DNA from: RGIG6353 sp964650465
GTDB taxonomy: Bacteria > Bacillota > Clostridia > Oscillospirales > SIG627
Direction of reading: 5' to 3'
NCBI GenBank assembly: GCA_964650465.1
Contig: CAZYTA010000011.1
Location: 1-64,000, forward strand
Length of the DNA stretch: 64,000 bases
A program made the translations under genes and the position numbers. Numbering within the stretch: position 1 is the stretch's first letter; each line of letters begins with the position of its first letter. Of this stretch, positions 31,786 through 40,978 are shown piece after piece. The notes under the pieces were generated by a model that saw only the letters and a list, made by a program, of their open reading frames with translations, did not search any database and had not been told where the DNA came from.

Positions 31786-34749
31786 TTATTCGGGTATTAT
31801 TGCAAATTTGAATTCAAATTCATTTTCCTTGAATCTGTATGAATCAAAGGGCTCAGGACCGCATGAATTTGAGCCGATACCGTCTTGCTTATAGTCTACT
31901 GTCAAAACAGTATTACCGCATTTTTCGAGTTCAAAATTATGCGCTTTGTTTTCAAGCTCTTCCCAGGTATACTTGGACAGGTTGAAAGACAGTGTTTTTT
32001 CGATTGCCTGAATTTTCAGATATCTTCCTCCGCCTGAAATTTCGATCCACTCGGTATCACAGTGAGCGCCATGTTCCTGAGGCTTTATGTAGTCCACGTA
32101 TTCTGTATCAGCATCCGAATCAAACATGCCTATATAGCTTGCACATTTTTTATCGGAATATGCCTCTACGGGACCCCTGCCGAAGTAGGTCAGCTTGTCT
32201 TCTTTGTCGTCAAGGAAGAATCGAATTCCGAATCTTGGAAGTATGGGCAATACAGGTTCTTTTTCAGCTTTGATATCAACATATATCTTGCCCGCACCGT
32301 CTACCGTGTATACTGTATCAAGCTTAACGATTCTTAGTGCGGAAACAGCGCAAATACTGATAACAGAGTGGATTTCAACTGCGCCTGACTTGATTTTGTA
32401 TTCTGTACTGTACGCTCTGGAATAAGCTCTGTCATAGTATGCTCTTTTCGAAGAAGTAAAAGTATTTCTCTCGTTATCTGTGTGAGCTCTGTATATAACA
32501 AATTCCGAAGGTTTGGTGAAAATCGAGCGCTGTGCGTACGCTGCTTCATCAAAAACACCGGTGCGCTTGTTGTAGATGTAAAGGAAATCTTTGCCCTTGA
32601 TTTCGAGATTCTTGTCACTTTCTGTAATTTCAATATCTCCGCTGATACATTCGGGAGCATCAAGAACAGCCTTTGTCAGCTCTATCTGATCAAAGCCAAA
32701 CTCGTGTCCTGCTTCGGTCACAGACAAGTCGCATTTTTGTATGTATATAAACCGTATAAATGCGTGCTCAGTAAGCTCGGGAAGGTCAATTGAAACCGCC
32801 TTTTCACAATGTGGCTCAATGCTTCCTGTTTCAACCTTGCCACGAAGAATTAATCTTGCTCCGTCCGTTACTTCGTAATAGATGTCAATTATGTCATCAG
32901 CATCTGTAAAATCGAGATAGTTTGTAAATATAAACTTATCTCCCTCAAGTCTTGTTCTCACGGGTCTGATTGCATTTTTGAATTCCAAAAGACTGTTTGA
33001 GACGGTTCTGTCAGGCAGCACAAGACCGTCAACGCAGAAGTTGGAATCGTGAGGGAACTCTCCGAAATCTCCGCCGTAATAGTACTTAGCACGTCCGTCA
33101 ACTGTTTCACCTATGTAAACGGCATGGTCACACCATTCCCATACACATCCACCCCAAAATGAGGGCTCGCTGTATATAAGCTGCTGATAATCCTCTATAC
33201 CGCCTGGGCCGTTTCCCATTGCGTGTATGTATTCGCACAGATAGAAAGGACTGGCTCCGTTTGCAAGATATTCTTTGATATAGTCGGGATGTGAATACAT
33301 CATACTTTTTACATCTGATGGAGTTTCTCCCTCAATGTAGCCTTTTGTTTCAATAGTACACTGGTAATGGGCAAGTCTGCTATCGTCAACACTGTGAAGG
33401 TAATCGAGTGATGCCACAGCGTTAGGTCCGTAGCCTGCTTCGTTACCGATAGACCACATTATTACCGACGGACGGTTTTTGTCTCTCTCGTACAGTCTCT
33501 TCTGTCTGTCAATCCAAGCCTCCTTGAAATCCTCTCTTCGTGCTATTCTGCCGTAATCGGGGTCGAACGGAGTCTGGGCAGTTCCGTGTGCTTCAAGGTC
33601 GGCTTCATCAACTACATAAAAGCCGAATCTGTCACAAAGCTCTGTAAAATAGGGAGCATTTGGGTAATGACTTGTGCGGATGGCATTGATGTTATGCTCC
33701 TTCATAAGTACCAAATCTTCAACTACATGCTCATATGATACTGCCGGACCCTCAAAGGGTGAGGAATCGTGACGGTTTACACCTTTGATTTTAAAGGGCT
33801 TGCCGTTAAGAAGTACAACTCTGTTTTCTATTTTAATTTCTCTGAAGCCAACTTCGGTAACAATACTTTCTCCGTTACATTCAAGAAGAAGAGTATAAAG
33901 GTATGGCTCCTCTGCGTTCCACAAAACGATGTTGGGAATTGTTTCGTTTATTCCGCTCTTTGATGCTCCTTCAAGAAGCTTTTCGTCTCCGTCAAAAAGT
34001 GTATACTTGACATCAATGTCTCCCGTAGTATCAAATGTGACCTTGAGCGAGCCGTCTTTATAGCCGTTTGTGGGAAGTGAGCGTACAGTGAAATCTCTCA
34101 GGTGTTCATTACTTCTCTTGAGAATATAAACATCTCTGAAAATTCCGGACATACGGAATTTGTCCTGGTCTTCAAGATAAGAGCCGTCGCACCATTTGAG
34201 GACAAGTACGGCAATCTTGTTTCTGCCTGCCCTTACATATTTTGTAATTTCAAACTCTGAGGTGCAGTGAGATACCTGATCATATCCCACAAATTCACCG
34301 TTAATCCAAAGGTAGAATGCGGAATCTACGCCTTCAAAGTTGATATACAAACGGGAAGTCATGTCATCATCGGTCAAATCAAAGTATCTTGCATAAGCAC
34401 CGCAAGAATTGTCTGCCATTATGTACGGAGGGTCATAAGGGAATGGGTAGTAAGAGTTTAAATACTGATTTTTTTCATATCCTCTTAAATTCCAAACCGA
34501 CGGAACATCTATCACATCGTAATAAGAGGTGTCGAATTCCTCACTGTAAAATTCTTCTTCAACATCGTAAATGTCATTGAAGAATTTAAAATCCCAATCA
34601 CCGTTCAGCAATATAAGTCGGTCCGATGCTTCTCGGTCAGATATAAGAAGTGCTGTTTCGGCATCGGAAAAGGGAACATAATATGCTCTGTAGGGCTCAG
34701 CGTTGACACTGATTGTTTTCGGGTCCTCAAAGTAATTTTTAACTATCAT
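31786..34749 (-). CDS. lacZ: Glycoside hydrolase family 2 beta-galactosidase, LacZ type
   Basis: 987 residues, close to E. coli LacZ (1,023). It has a sugar-binding N-terminal domain, immunoglobulin-like domains, then the TIM barrel with acid/base Glu437 in MWSIGNEAGYGPN and nucleophile Glu506 in YLCEYIHAMGNGPGG, and a C-terminal beta-galactosidase small chain domain. No signal peptide is seen, so it is cytoplasmic and hydrolyses beta-galactosides after uptake. The ATG at 34749 has AAAAGGAG at 7-base spacing; a GTG at 34758 would overlap it. No lactose transporter is adjacent. Galactoside specificity is typical of the family, but other beta-glycosides are possible. Confidence 0.92.
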   Translation of the reverse strand: MIVKNYFEDPKTISVNAEPYRAYYVPFSDAETALLISDREASDRLILLNGDWDFKFFNDIYDVEEEFYSEEFDTSYYDVIDVPSVWNLRGYEKNQYLNSYYPFPYDPPYIMADNSCGAYARYFDLTDDDMTSRLYINFEGVDSAFYLWINGEFVGYDQVSHCTSEFEITKYVRAGRNKIAVLVLKWCDGSYLEDQDKFRMSGIFRDVYILKRSNEHLRDFTVRSLPTNGYKDGSLKVTFDTTGDIDVKYTLFDGDEKLLEGASKSGINETIPNIVLWNAEEPYLYTLLLECNGESIVTEVGFREIKIENRVVLLNGKPFKIKGVNRHDSSPFEGPAVSYEHVVEDLVLMKEHNINAIRTSHYPNAPYFTELCDRFGFYVVDEADLEAHGTAQTPFDPDYGRIARREDFKEAWIDRQKRLYERDKNRPSVIMWSIGNEAGYGPNAVASLDYLHSVDDSRLAHYQCTIETKGYIEGETPSDVKSMMYSHPDYIKEYLANGASPFYLCEYIHAMGNGPGGIEDYQQLIYSEPSFWGGCVWEWCDHAVYIGETVDGRAKYYYGGDFGEFPHDSNFCVDGLVLPDRTVSNSLLEFKNAIRPVRTRLEGDKFIFTNYLDFTDADDIIDIYYEVTDGARLILRGKVETGSIEPHCEKAVSIDLPELTEHAFIRFIYIQKCDLSVTEAGHEFGFDQIELTKAVLDAPECISGDIEITESDKNLEIKGKDFLYIYNKRTGVFDEAAYAQRSIFTKPSEFVIYRAHTDNERNTFTSSKRAYYDRAYSRAYSTEYKIKSGAVEIHSVISICAVSALRIVKLDTVYTVDGAGKIYVDIKAEKEPVLPILPRFGIRFFLDDKEDKLTYFGRGPVEAYSDKKCASYIGMFDSDADTEYVDYIKPQEHGAHCDTEWIEISGGGRYLKIQAIEKTLSFNLSKYTWEELENKAHNFELEKCGNTVLTVDYKQDGIGSNSCGPEPFDSYRFKENEFEFKFAIIPE

Positions 34750-34824
34750 TTTTTTCACTCCTTTTACAATATTATATATTTGAAATTATAATTTGTAAAT
34801 AAACTATTTTGTCAATATATAGGA

Positions 34825-35562
34825 CTATCTTGCAATTTTAGTTGATACCTCTCCCGAAGAAAGGACCACGGTACTTCCGTCGCATTTTTCTACAATAAGT
34901 CTGCACTGCTCATCAATTCCGATTGCTTTTCCTACAAAAGGAGAATCTCCGAGCACTTCGATTTTTTTGCCTGTCAGCACAGACCTTGCTTTATATTCTT
35001 CTATGAATTCGCTAAGGCAATTCCTTTTATAAAGAAGAAAAAATTCGTCGGCAATTTTGTGCATAAGCTCATCTCTGATATCGTTAGAACCGAGACTTGC
35101 GGCTATTTCTTTTAGCTCTTCGGGGAATCCGTCTTTTGGTACAGAAATGTTAACTCCGATACCTGCTACAATATAATTGATTTTTCCCTCATTATGATTA
35201 AATGACCCTTCACAAAGTATGCCTGCTACTTTTTTGCTGTCGATATAAATGTCATTTACCCATTTTATGCCGCATTTTGTATTACATATACCTTCAATGG
35301 CGCGGCAAGTTGCTACGGCTGTCATGCTTGTTAAAAAAAGCGAGTCCTCAATTGAGAACTCTGGTCTGACAAGTATGCTCATATACAGTCCGGTGTCGGC
35401 GGGGGAGAAGAAGCTCTTACCTCTTCTTCCTCTGCCCATTGACTGTTCTTCTGCAACAACTATACATCCCTCAGGTTCTCCGTTTTCGGCAAGTGCTTTC
35501 AGATATGTATTTGTTGAATCAATTCTTTTGAGCTTTATTAGTCGATATTTGTTTTTTATCAC
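34825..35562 (-). CDS. birA: Biotin--[acetyl-CoA carboxylase] ligase, short form without HTH
   Basis: 245 residues, only the ligase domain and a small SH3-like C-terminal domain. Motifs are RIDSTNTYLKALAENG, the biotinyl-AMP loop GRGRRGKSFFSP, TGLYMSILVRP, and KWVNDIY-x-x-x-KKVAGIL. It biotinylates carrier proteins. Group I BirA proteins without the N-terminal HTH do not repress biotin genes. The start is GTG 35562, with GAAGG upstream. It overlaps the end of bioY by 44 bases, so biotin uptake and attachment are made together. Confidence 0.92.
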   Translation of the reverse strand: MIKNKYRLIKLKRIDSTNTYLKALAENGEPEGCIVVAEEQSMGRGRRGKSFFSPADTGLYMSILVRPEFSIEDSLFLTSMTAVATCRAIEGICNTKCGIKWVNDIYIDSKKVAGILCEGSFNHNEGKINYIVAGIGVNISVPKDGFPEELKEIAASLGSNDIRDELMHKIADEFFLLYKRNCLSEFIEEYKARSVLTGKKIEVLGDSPFVGKAIGIDEQCRLIVEKCDGSTVVLSSGEVSTKIAR

Positions 35563-36085
35563 GGTTAAATACCTTCTTTAACTTAATTACACAGAAAGCC
35601 GAAAGTGCTATCTTGATTGCATCAAAGGGGATGAACGGCAGTACGTACATTGTCAACATTTTACCAAAGCCTGCATCGCAATATCCCATTACCTGAATCC
35701 ATAACGCTCCGAATATGTATGAAATGACGGTAGACAAAGAAAATGTAAAAACATTTGTAAAAAGTGAACCGCAATATTTTCGTGACAAAAAGCTTGCAAT
35801 AAAAGAAATCAACGGAAAGGACAGAATAAAGCCGCCGCCTACATTAAGTATTACGCCGAGTCCTCCCTGAAATCCCGAAAATACAGGAGCACCTATGGCT
35901 CCAAGCAATATATATATCAATGAAGATATAACAGCCTCTGACGGCTTTAGAATAACAGCTGTTATAAATATACACATAGTTTGTAATGTTATAGGCGGGA
36001 TTGTCGGAATGGCAAGCTGAGCACCGACTACGGTAAATGCAACGGATAATGCTATTCGCGTGATTTTTGCCGCATTAATCTTCAA
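35519..36085 (-). CDS. bioY: Biotin transporter substrate-binding subunit BioY
   Basis: 188 residues from TTG 36085, which follows TGAGGTGA at 5-base spacing; the GTG at 36094 lies inside that ribosome site. Five or six helices with the BioY signatures VVGAQLAIPTIPPITLQTM, YILLGAIGAPVFSGFQGGLG and GFILSFPLISFI. BioY is the S component of an ECF-type vitamin importer. The shared EcfA and EcfT energy module is not in the window. It pairs with birA immediately downstream. Confidence 0.93.
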   Translation of the reverse strand: MKINAAKITRIALSVAFTVVGAQLAIPTIPPITLQTMCIFITAVILKPSEAVISSLIYILLGAIGAPVFSGFQGGLGVILNVGGGFILSFPLISFIASFLSRKYCGSLFTNVFTFSLSTVISYIFGALWIQVMGYCDAGFGKMLTMYVLPFIPFDAIKIALSAFCVIKLKKVFNRDKKQISTNKAQKN

Positions 36086-36103
36086 TTTTCTCACCTCATA
36101 CTA

Positions 36104-36132
36104 ATTTTAACATATACAATGAGCATTGTCAA
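36104..36132 (-). promoter_or_regulatory. Promoter of bioY-birA
   Basis: Minus strand TTGACA (36132-36127), 17 bases, TAAAAT (36109-36104). A short CAATG-CT-CATTG inverted repeat lies between the boxes and could be an operator. Confidence 0.6.
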
Positions 36133-36159
36133 CTTAAAAACTTTTCCTTGAAAAATAAA

Positions 36160-36984
36160 TTATACTGCGGAAAAGTTATTTTTCCTGTATTCGGATGGTG
36201 TTATGCCGGTAACGTTTCTAAATACCCTTGAAAAGTAATTAGGATCGTCAAAGCCAACCTTTTCTGCTACTTCAGCCATACTCATATCTGTATTTTCCAA
36301 AAGGAGAAATGATTTCTTTATTCTGAATTCACTGATATATGAGGCTGAAGTGGTACCGGTGACTTTTTTAAAAAATCTGCAAAAATAAGATACAGAAACA
36401 TACATGAGATTTGCAAGCGTTTCTGTAGATATGTCTTCGTTGTAGTGAGCATCAATATAACTGAACACCAGTTCCATACGTTTCAGATTGTCTGTGTTCT
36501 TTTTCGCTTCCTCGGCATCGCCTTTATACGAATATTTGCGCAACAGATATGCAAAAAGGGCGTAGGCGTGGCTCTTTATCATCATATCGTTTCCCTTTTT
36601 TTGTATGTATTTTCTGTTGCGTATTTTTTTTATGCGTTCAGTGATATATTCGTCTTTGCTAATGTGATTTTGTATCAGAACGTTATCAAAATCAACATCG
36701 GCAAAAAACGAGGGGGTGATATGCATACAGTAATGCTCTGCAACTCCTTCTTTTGCCGTATAGGAATGGACCTGGGTGGAGTTTATGACCACAAGGTCAT
36801 TTTCATTTACATCAAAGGTTTTTCCATCACAGAAAAAACTGCAGCTTCCCTTTGTGAAATACAACAACTCAGTGTGCTCATGCCAGTGCGGCGGCAGCCG
36901 CAACACATGCTTGTTTTTAAAAAAAGTAACAGCAGGGTCTTTAGGTTTACGGCTGATGGTTTCGTACAAAGAAATATCCTTCAT
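36160..36984 (-). CDS. AraC-family regulator with N-terminal cupin domain
   Basis: 274 residues. The cupin-like sensor (residues ~15-100) has PHWHEHTELLYFTKG and DLVVINSTQVHSY. The C-terminal ~100 residues hold two HTH units (NEDISTETLANLMYVSVSYF, then MSMAEVAEKVGFDDPNYFSR, ending in RNVTGITPSEYRK). It is divergent from the Gfo/Idh-epimerase operon at 37119 with a 134-base gap, so it most likely activates that operon in response to a sugar. GAGGTATTT precedes the ATG. Confidence 0.88.
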   Translation of the reverse strand: MKDISLYETISRKPKDPAVTFFKNKHVLRLPPHWHEHTELLYFTKGSCSFFCDGKTFDVNENDLVVINSTQVHSYTAKEGVAEHYCMHITPSFFADVDFDNVLIQNHISKDEYITERIKKIRNRKYIQKKGNDMMIKSHAYALFAYLLRKYSYKGDAEEAKKNTDNLKRMELVFSYIDAHYNEDISTETLANLMYVSVSYFCRFFKKVTGTTSASYISEFRIKKSFLLLENTDMSMAEVAEKVGFDDPNYFSRVFRNVTGITPSEYRKNNFSAV

Positions 36985-37029
36985 AAATACCTCAGTTCAA
37001 AATTTTGCTAAAACTTGTCACTACAATAC

Positions 37030-37059
37030 TTGCGTTTAACTATATTACTATGATATACT
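37030..37059 (+). promoter_or_regulatory. Promoter of the oxidoreductase-epimerase operon
   Basis: TTGCGT (37030-37035), 18 bases, TATACT (37054-37059). The weak -35 fits an activator-dependent promoter next to a divergent AraC gene. Confidence 0.5.
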
Positions 37060-37118
37060 TTTTTTAGAAAATGTCAAGAGAATGAAGAAAAATATATCTT
37101 GACGAAGGAGATATGATT

Positions 37119-38114
37119 ATGTTAAAGTACGCTATTGTCGGAGTAGGAACCCTTGGACACCAGCACCTCTATTCTTCCGCACAGGTAATGAGAGATGCCT
37201 GCACAGAGGTTAAGCTTGTTGCTCTTTGCGACATAAGAAGGGAAGTTTTTACAGAGGCTGATATGGCGGGCAACGGAAAGGGCTGTAACATTTACACAAG
37301 TGTAGATGACCTTCTTGCAAACGAGGAGCTTGATTTTGTTGTAACAGCGCTTCCCACCTACCTTCATGCAGAAATAGGTATAAAGATAATGAAGAAGGGC
37401 GTTCACCTTTTCTCCGAAAAGCCTATGGCAATAAGCTATGAAGAGGCGACTGAAATGGTAAAGGTTGCAAAGGAAATGAATGTCAAGCTGATGATAGGAC
37501 AGTGTACACGCTTTGAGCCCAGAAACCAGAAGCTTAAGGAAATTATAGACAGCAAGATTTACGGCAGGGTAATTCAGGCATATTTTACAAGAACAGCTTC
37601 TCTTCCTCCTATGGGTTGGGAAGGATGGTTCCGTGACGGAGCAAAGAGCGGCGGTGCAGCTCTTGACCTTCATGTACACGATGTTGACCTTATAAATTAC
37701 ATCTTTGGTATGCCCAAAGCAGTTGCATCTCTTGGTACAAACTATCTGACAGAGCATGATTTTATCAGAACCCTTTACTACTACGAAGAGGATATTGCAG
37801 TAAACTCACTTTGCGAATGGGGACGCACAGTATCCTTCCCCGGCGAGGGTCCTACCTTCACTGTAAGATTTGAAAAGGGAATAGTCAGTTTCGCAAAGGG
37901 CAAGATGACCTATCATCCCGAGGATGTCAAAGAATCCGAGCCCATCGAATTTGTTGCTGATGACTCATATGCCCTTGAGGTACTTGACTTCATTGACTGC
38001 ATCGTAAACGATAAGAAGTCGGTTATCAACGACTGCGAAAGCACACTTGAATCCACCCGTCTTGCGCTCGCTGAAAAGGCTTCAGCAAATACCAAGACAA
38101 TGATTACCCTTTAA
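37119..38114 (+). CDS. Gfo/Idh/MocA-family NAD(P)-dependent sugar oxidoreductase
   Basis: 331 residues. The N-terminal Rossmann fold has YAIVGVGTLGHQHL and the family hallmark HLFSEKPMAISYEEA with catalytic lysine in EKP. The C-terminal domain contains GAALDLHVHDVDLINYIFG, where the DLHVHDVD histidine is the usual catalytic residue. Such enzymes oxidise hydroxyls of sugars, inositols or glycosides, often at C3. ATG 37119 has GAAGGAG at 8-base spacing, unlike ATG 37113. It leads an operon with two TIM-barrel epimerase genes, with gaps of only 11 and 12 bases. Confidence 0.9.
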   Translation: MLKYAIVGVGTLGHQHLYSSAQVMRDACTEVKLVALCDIRREVFTEADMAGNGKGCNIYTSVDDLLANEELDFVVTALPTYLHAEIGIKIMKKGVHLFSEKPMAISYEEATEMVKVAKEMNVKLMIGQCTRFEPRNQKLKEIIDSKIYGRVIQAYFTRTASLPPMGWEGWFRDGAKSGGAALDLHVHDVDLINYIFGMPKAVASLGTNYLTEHDFIRTLYYYEEDIAVNSLCEWGRTVSFPGEGPTFTVRFEKGIVSFAKGKMTYHPEDVKESEPIEFVADDSYALEVLDFIDCIVNDKKSVINDCESTLESTRLALAEKASANTKTMITL

Positions 38115-38125
38115 GGAGAGACAAT

Positions 38126-38983
38126 ATGAAAATAGGAGCGCTTATAGCAGGTGTAAATTCCAATGTTTCGGCGGACAACTGTGCCGAGCTTAATAAAAAG
38201 CTTGAATGGCTGACCGATATGGGAATGGACAACTGTCAGATAAACTTCGGCAATGCCGATGGATTCACAGAAGAGAATGCAAGGCTCATCAAGGAAGCGG
38301 CTGAAAAGCACGGTGTAGAAATAACTGCAGTCTGGTGCGGTGCGGCGTGCGGCTTCGGTCCTTGCGATTGGGGACATTACTACGGTCCTACTACAAACGG
38401 CTTGGTTCCCGTTGAATACCGCCAGATGAGAATGAATGCGCTGAAGAAGTGCGCGCCCTTCGCCAAGGCGATAGGAGTGACCGATGTTATCTTCCACAGC
38501 GGTTTTATTCCCGAGTATCCTGCCTCTACTGAATTCAAATCATTTATAGGCTGTATGAAGTATCTTTGCGGATACTACAAGAGCCTCGGTATGAGATATC
38601 TTTTCGAGACAGGTCAGGAGACTCCTCTCACTCTGCTCAGAACTATCGTTGAGATCGGTACGGGTAATGTAGGTATCAACCTTGACCCCTCAAACCTTAT
38701 TACAGACGGTAAGGGCAATCCCGTCGATGCACTCAAGACCTTCGGCAAATATGTTTGGGGTGTACACGCCAAGGACGGCACCATCCCCACCGAAGAGGAC
38801 TATATTCACGGCGGTTATCAATGCCGTGTAGGTGAGGGTGATGTTGATTTCCCTGCCCTTATAAACAAGCTTAAGGAAATCGGCTATGACGGAGCGCTTA
38901 CCATTGAGCGTGAGGACACAAGCGAGGAGCAACAGCGCCTTGACATAATCGATACCAAAGCATATCTTGAGAAATTGATATAA
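38126..38983 (+). CDS. Sugar phosphate isomerase/epimerase family TIM-barrel enzyme (1)
   Basis: 285 residues of the AP-endonuclease-2-type barrel. Visible metal-site motifs are FHSGFIPEYPAS, LFETGQET, VGINLDPSNLI, VWGVHAKDGT, and ALTIEREDTSEEQQRLDI near the end. These Glu, Asp and His residues bind the divalent metal in the family. Members isomerise or epimerise sugars, dehydrate inositol intermediates, or cleave oxidised C-glycosides. It is translated with the preceding oxidoreductase, which suggests that it acts on the keto-sugar made there. Confidence 0.85.
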   Translation: MKIGALIAGVNSNVSADNCAELNKKLEWLTDMGMDNCQINFGNADGFTEENARLIKEAAEKHGVEITAVWCGAACGFGPCDWGHYYGPTTNGLVPVEYRQMRMNALKKCAPFAKAIGVTDVIFHSGFIPEYPASTEFKSFIGCMKYLCGYYKSLGMRYLFETGQETPLTLLRTIVEIGTGNVGINLDPSNLITDGKGNPVDALKTFGKYVWGVHAKDGTIPTEEDYIHGGYQCRVGEGDVDFPALINKLKEIGYDGALTIEREDTSEEQQRLDIIDTKAYLEKLI

Positions 38984-38995
38984 GGAGTAAATACT

Positions 38996-39847
38996 ATGAA
39001 AATAGGAGTATCAAGCTACAGCTTCAGCAAGCATATAACTGCAACTGGCTGTGACATTTTTGCCGTAATCGACAAGGCGTGTGAGATAGGCTTTCAGGGA
39101 ATCGAGTTTCTTGATCTGAAGCACTACACCAACGATGAAGACAAGATAGCTTATGCCGAGAGAATAAAGGAATACTGTGCGGAGAAGGGCATTGAGATTC
39201 CCGCTTACACAGTTACCTCAAACCTTATTGCCGATAATGTTGAAGAGGTAGTTGAAGGATTGTTTTACAACATTGACATAGCGGAAGCACTCGGCGCTCC
39301 CCTTATGCGTCACGATGTGACCTTTGCGCTCCGTAAAGAACCGCTTTATACCTACAAGACCGCAATCAAGGATATGGTGCCTCACATAAGAAGGGTTGCC
39401 GATTATGCAAAATCAAAGGGTATCAAAACCTGTATGGAAAATCACGGCCGTGTTTTCCAGAATCCCAGGATAGTAGAAGAGCTTATCATTGCGGTCAACC
39501 ATGAAAACTTCGGTTGGCTTGTTGACATGGGCAACTTTGTGGGTGTTGATGTTGACCCCTCGGATGCATTTGCCATTGCCGCACCCTATGCCTTCCATGT
39601 ACATGCAAAGGACATCCTTTGGAAGAAGGGTACAGAGATACAGCCTGAAGGATTTTCTGTCACCAACGGCGGTAACTACAATACAGGCACGGTATTGGGC
39701 TACGGAATGGTTCCCATCCGGAGCTGTATAAATGCACTTAAGCGAGTTGGATATGACGGATATGTGTCTCTTGAATTCGAGGGCATGGAGGAATGTATCC
39801 CCGCAGTCAAGGCAGGCTACAGCTATCTCAAAAAGGTTATAGTATAA
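38996..39847 (+). CDS. Sugar phosphate isomerase/epimerase family TIM-barrel enzyme (2)
   Basis: 283 residues, the same superfamily as the preceding gene but clearly distinct. Metal-site motifs are FQGIEFLDLKHYT, TCMENHGRVFQNP, WLVDMGNFVGVDVDP, FHVHAKDILW and YVSLEFEGMEEC. The HVHAKD histidine-containing motif and the EFEG glutamate suggest a metal-dependent isomerase, epimerase or lyase. It is the last gene of the operon, followed by a terminator. Having two such barrels behind one oxidoreductase resembles pathways where oxidation and bond cleavage are separate steps. Confidence 0.85.
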   Translation: MKIGVSSYSFSKHITATGCDIFAVIDKACEIGFQGIEFLDLKHYTNDEDKIAYAERIKEYCAEKGIEIPAYTVTSNLIADNVEEVVEGLFYNIDIAEALGAPLMRHDVTFALRKEPLYTYKTAIKDMVPHIRRVADYAKSKGIKTCMENHGRVFQNPRIVEELIIAVNHENFGWLVDMGNFVGVDVDPSDAFAIAAPYAFHVHAKDILWKKGTEIQPEGFSVTNGGNYNTGTVLGYGMVPIRSCINALKRVGYDGYVSLEFEGMEECIPAVKAGYSYLKKVIV

Positions 39848-39890
39848 ATTTTGACAAGTCCCCTCATCTTATAGATCCCCCTAAAGAAAG

Positions 39891-39921
39891 CACCGTACAC
39901 AAGCTGTCGCTTGGTACGGTG
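39891..39921 (+). terminator. Terminator of the oxidoreductase-epimerase operon
   Basis: CACCGTAC and CAAGC arms pair with GCTTG and GTACGGTG, with one bulged A. T-rich sequence follows. Confidence 0.75.
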
Positions 39922-40041
39922 ATTTCTTTATTATAGCCGAAGGGAGTCTAACCCTTGTCGGTTTCAGAGGGGAATTTTCGCCCCTGCCGTCGTTACATTC
40001 CCTTGTAAGCTGTAATGGTTATTTTATCAAAAATAAGTGAT

Positions 40042-40941
40042 TTAAAGTGTTCCGTCTACAAATCTGCGGAGATATTTTCCAAAATAATATATGGTATCCT
40101 CAAGCATATTGCCGTACGGAGAAAGGGATATCTCGAAATTGTAAAAGCCCTTGTACTCAATATCGTCAAGTGCTTTCATAACCTCTCTCCAATTAAGTCC
40201 CGACTCACTTCCTGCCAAAAGCGGAGGAAGGTGCTGGTCAGAGTGACCGTTATTGTCATTGAGGTGAAGCAGTGTGATATCCTTTCCCAAATAATAGATA
40301 GCTTCTACGGTATCGGTAATACCGTATTTTGCGCAATGATGGGAATGACCCGTATCCATACACAGAGCCTTATTTTTGGTGTTAAGCATATGATATTGCT
40401 TCTTTAATTCATAAACATCTCCGAAGAACTCACACGCTCTCACGCCGTTGGGGCAGGTATCGCCAAAGGTTTCAAGTGCAACCGATGTACCGTACTCCTC
40501 GGCATAAGGGATAAGAGCATCAAAGAATTCCTTGTTCTTTGTGTGCATAAACTCGGGGGCTTGCTTTCCCCAATGCAACTGCATAATGCTATGAATAACA
40601 CACGCAGGCGCACCCAAGGCAGCGGTTGCGAGAAGGTCGCGCCGAGACGACTGATGCACCCATTCGTTATATTCATCGTTATCAGGGATGCAGACTTTAC
40701 ATCTTCCGTGAGTCTGTCCTATAGCGATTCCCAGCTCATCGGCACGCTTTTTGATATCCTTGAAGTATTCAACTATCTCCTCGTCACTTTTTTTGTATAT
40801 CAAATCTTTTTCAAGTCCGAAGGATTCAAGGTTAAAATCAACTGCGTCAAATCCCGCCCTTGCGCAAATCTCCAAAGCTTCTTTTATTCCGCGGCGGTTT
40901 TGAAGAACACCAAAGCTGATGCTTATTTTTTTCTCTGACAT
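40042..40941 (-). CDS. Sugar phosphate isomerase/epimerase family TIM-barrel enzyme (3)
   Basis: 299 residues. Same barrel superfamily as the two genes at 38.1-39.8 kb but on the opposite strand. Motifs are FDAVDFNLESFG, IGQTHGRCKV, SVALETFGDTCPNG, ALCMDTGHSHHCAKYG, ITLLHLNDNNGHSDQHLPPL and GFYNFEISLSPYG, giving the metal ligands Glu, Asp, His and Glu. The DTGHSHH and LHLNDN patterns match IolE/IolH-like and hydroxypyruvate-isomerase-like members. AGGAG precedes the ATG. It follows the DUF4432 gene by 37 bases and is likely cotranscribed with it. Confidence 0.85.
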   Translation of the reverse strand: MSEKKISISFGVLQNRRGIKEALEICARAGFDAVDFNLESFGLEKDLIYKKSDEEIVEYFKDIKKRADELGIAIGQTHGRCKVCIPDNDEYNEWVHQSSRRDLLATAALGAPACVIHSIMQLHWGKQAPEFMHTKNKEFFDALIPYAEEYGTSVALETFGDTCPNGVRACEFFGDVYELKKQYHMLNTKNKALCMDTGHSHHCAKYGITDTVEAIYYLGKDITLLHLNDNNGHSDQHLPPLLAGSESGLNWREVMKALDDIEYKGFYNFEISLSPYGNMLEDTIYYFGKYLRRFVDGTL

Positions 40942-40978
40942 AAAATATTCTCCTGCATACAGAGTTGATGCTGTTGTT

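Noticed and set aside
36104..36132. BirA operator at the bioY promoter
   Set aside because: The encoded BirA lacks the DNA-binding domain, so it cannot be the repressor; the short inverted repeat is left unassigned.
37119..39847. Calling the operon a confirmed C-glycoside deglycosylation (Dgp) system
   Set aside because: The oxidoreductase and barrel genes fit, but no DUF6379-type small subunit is visible, so only a related chemistry is suggested.
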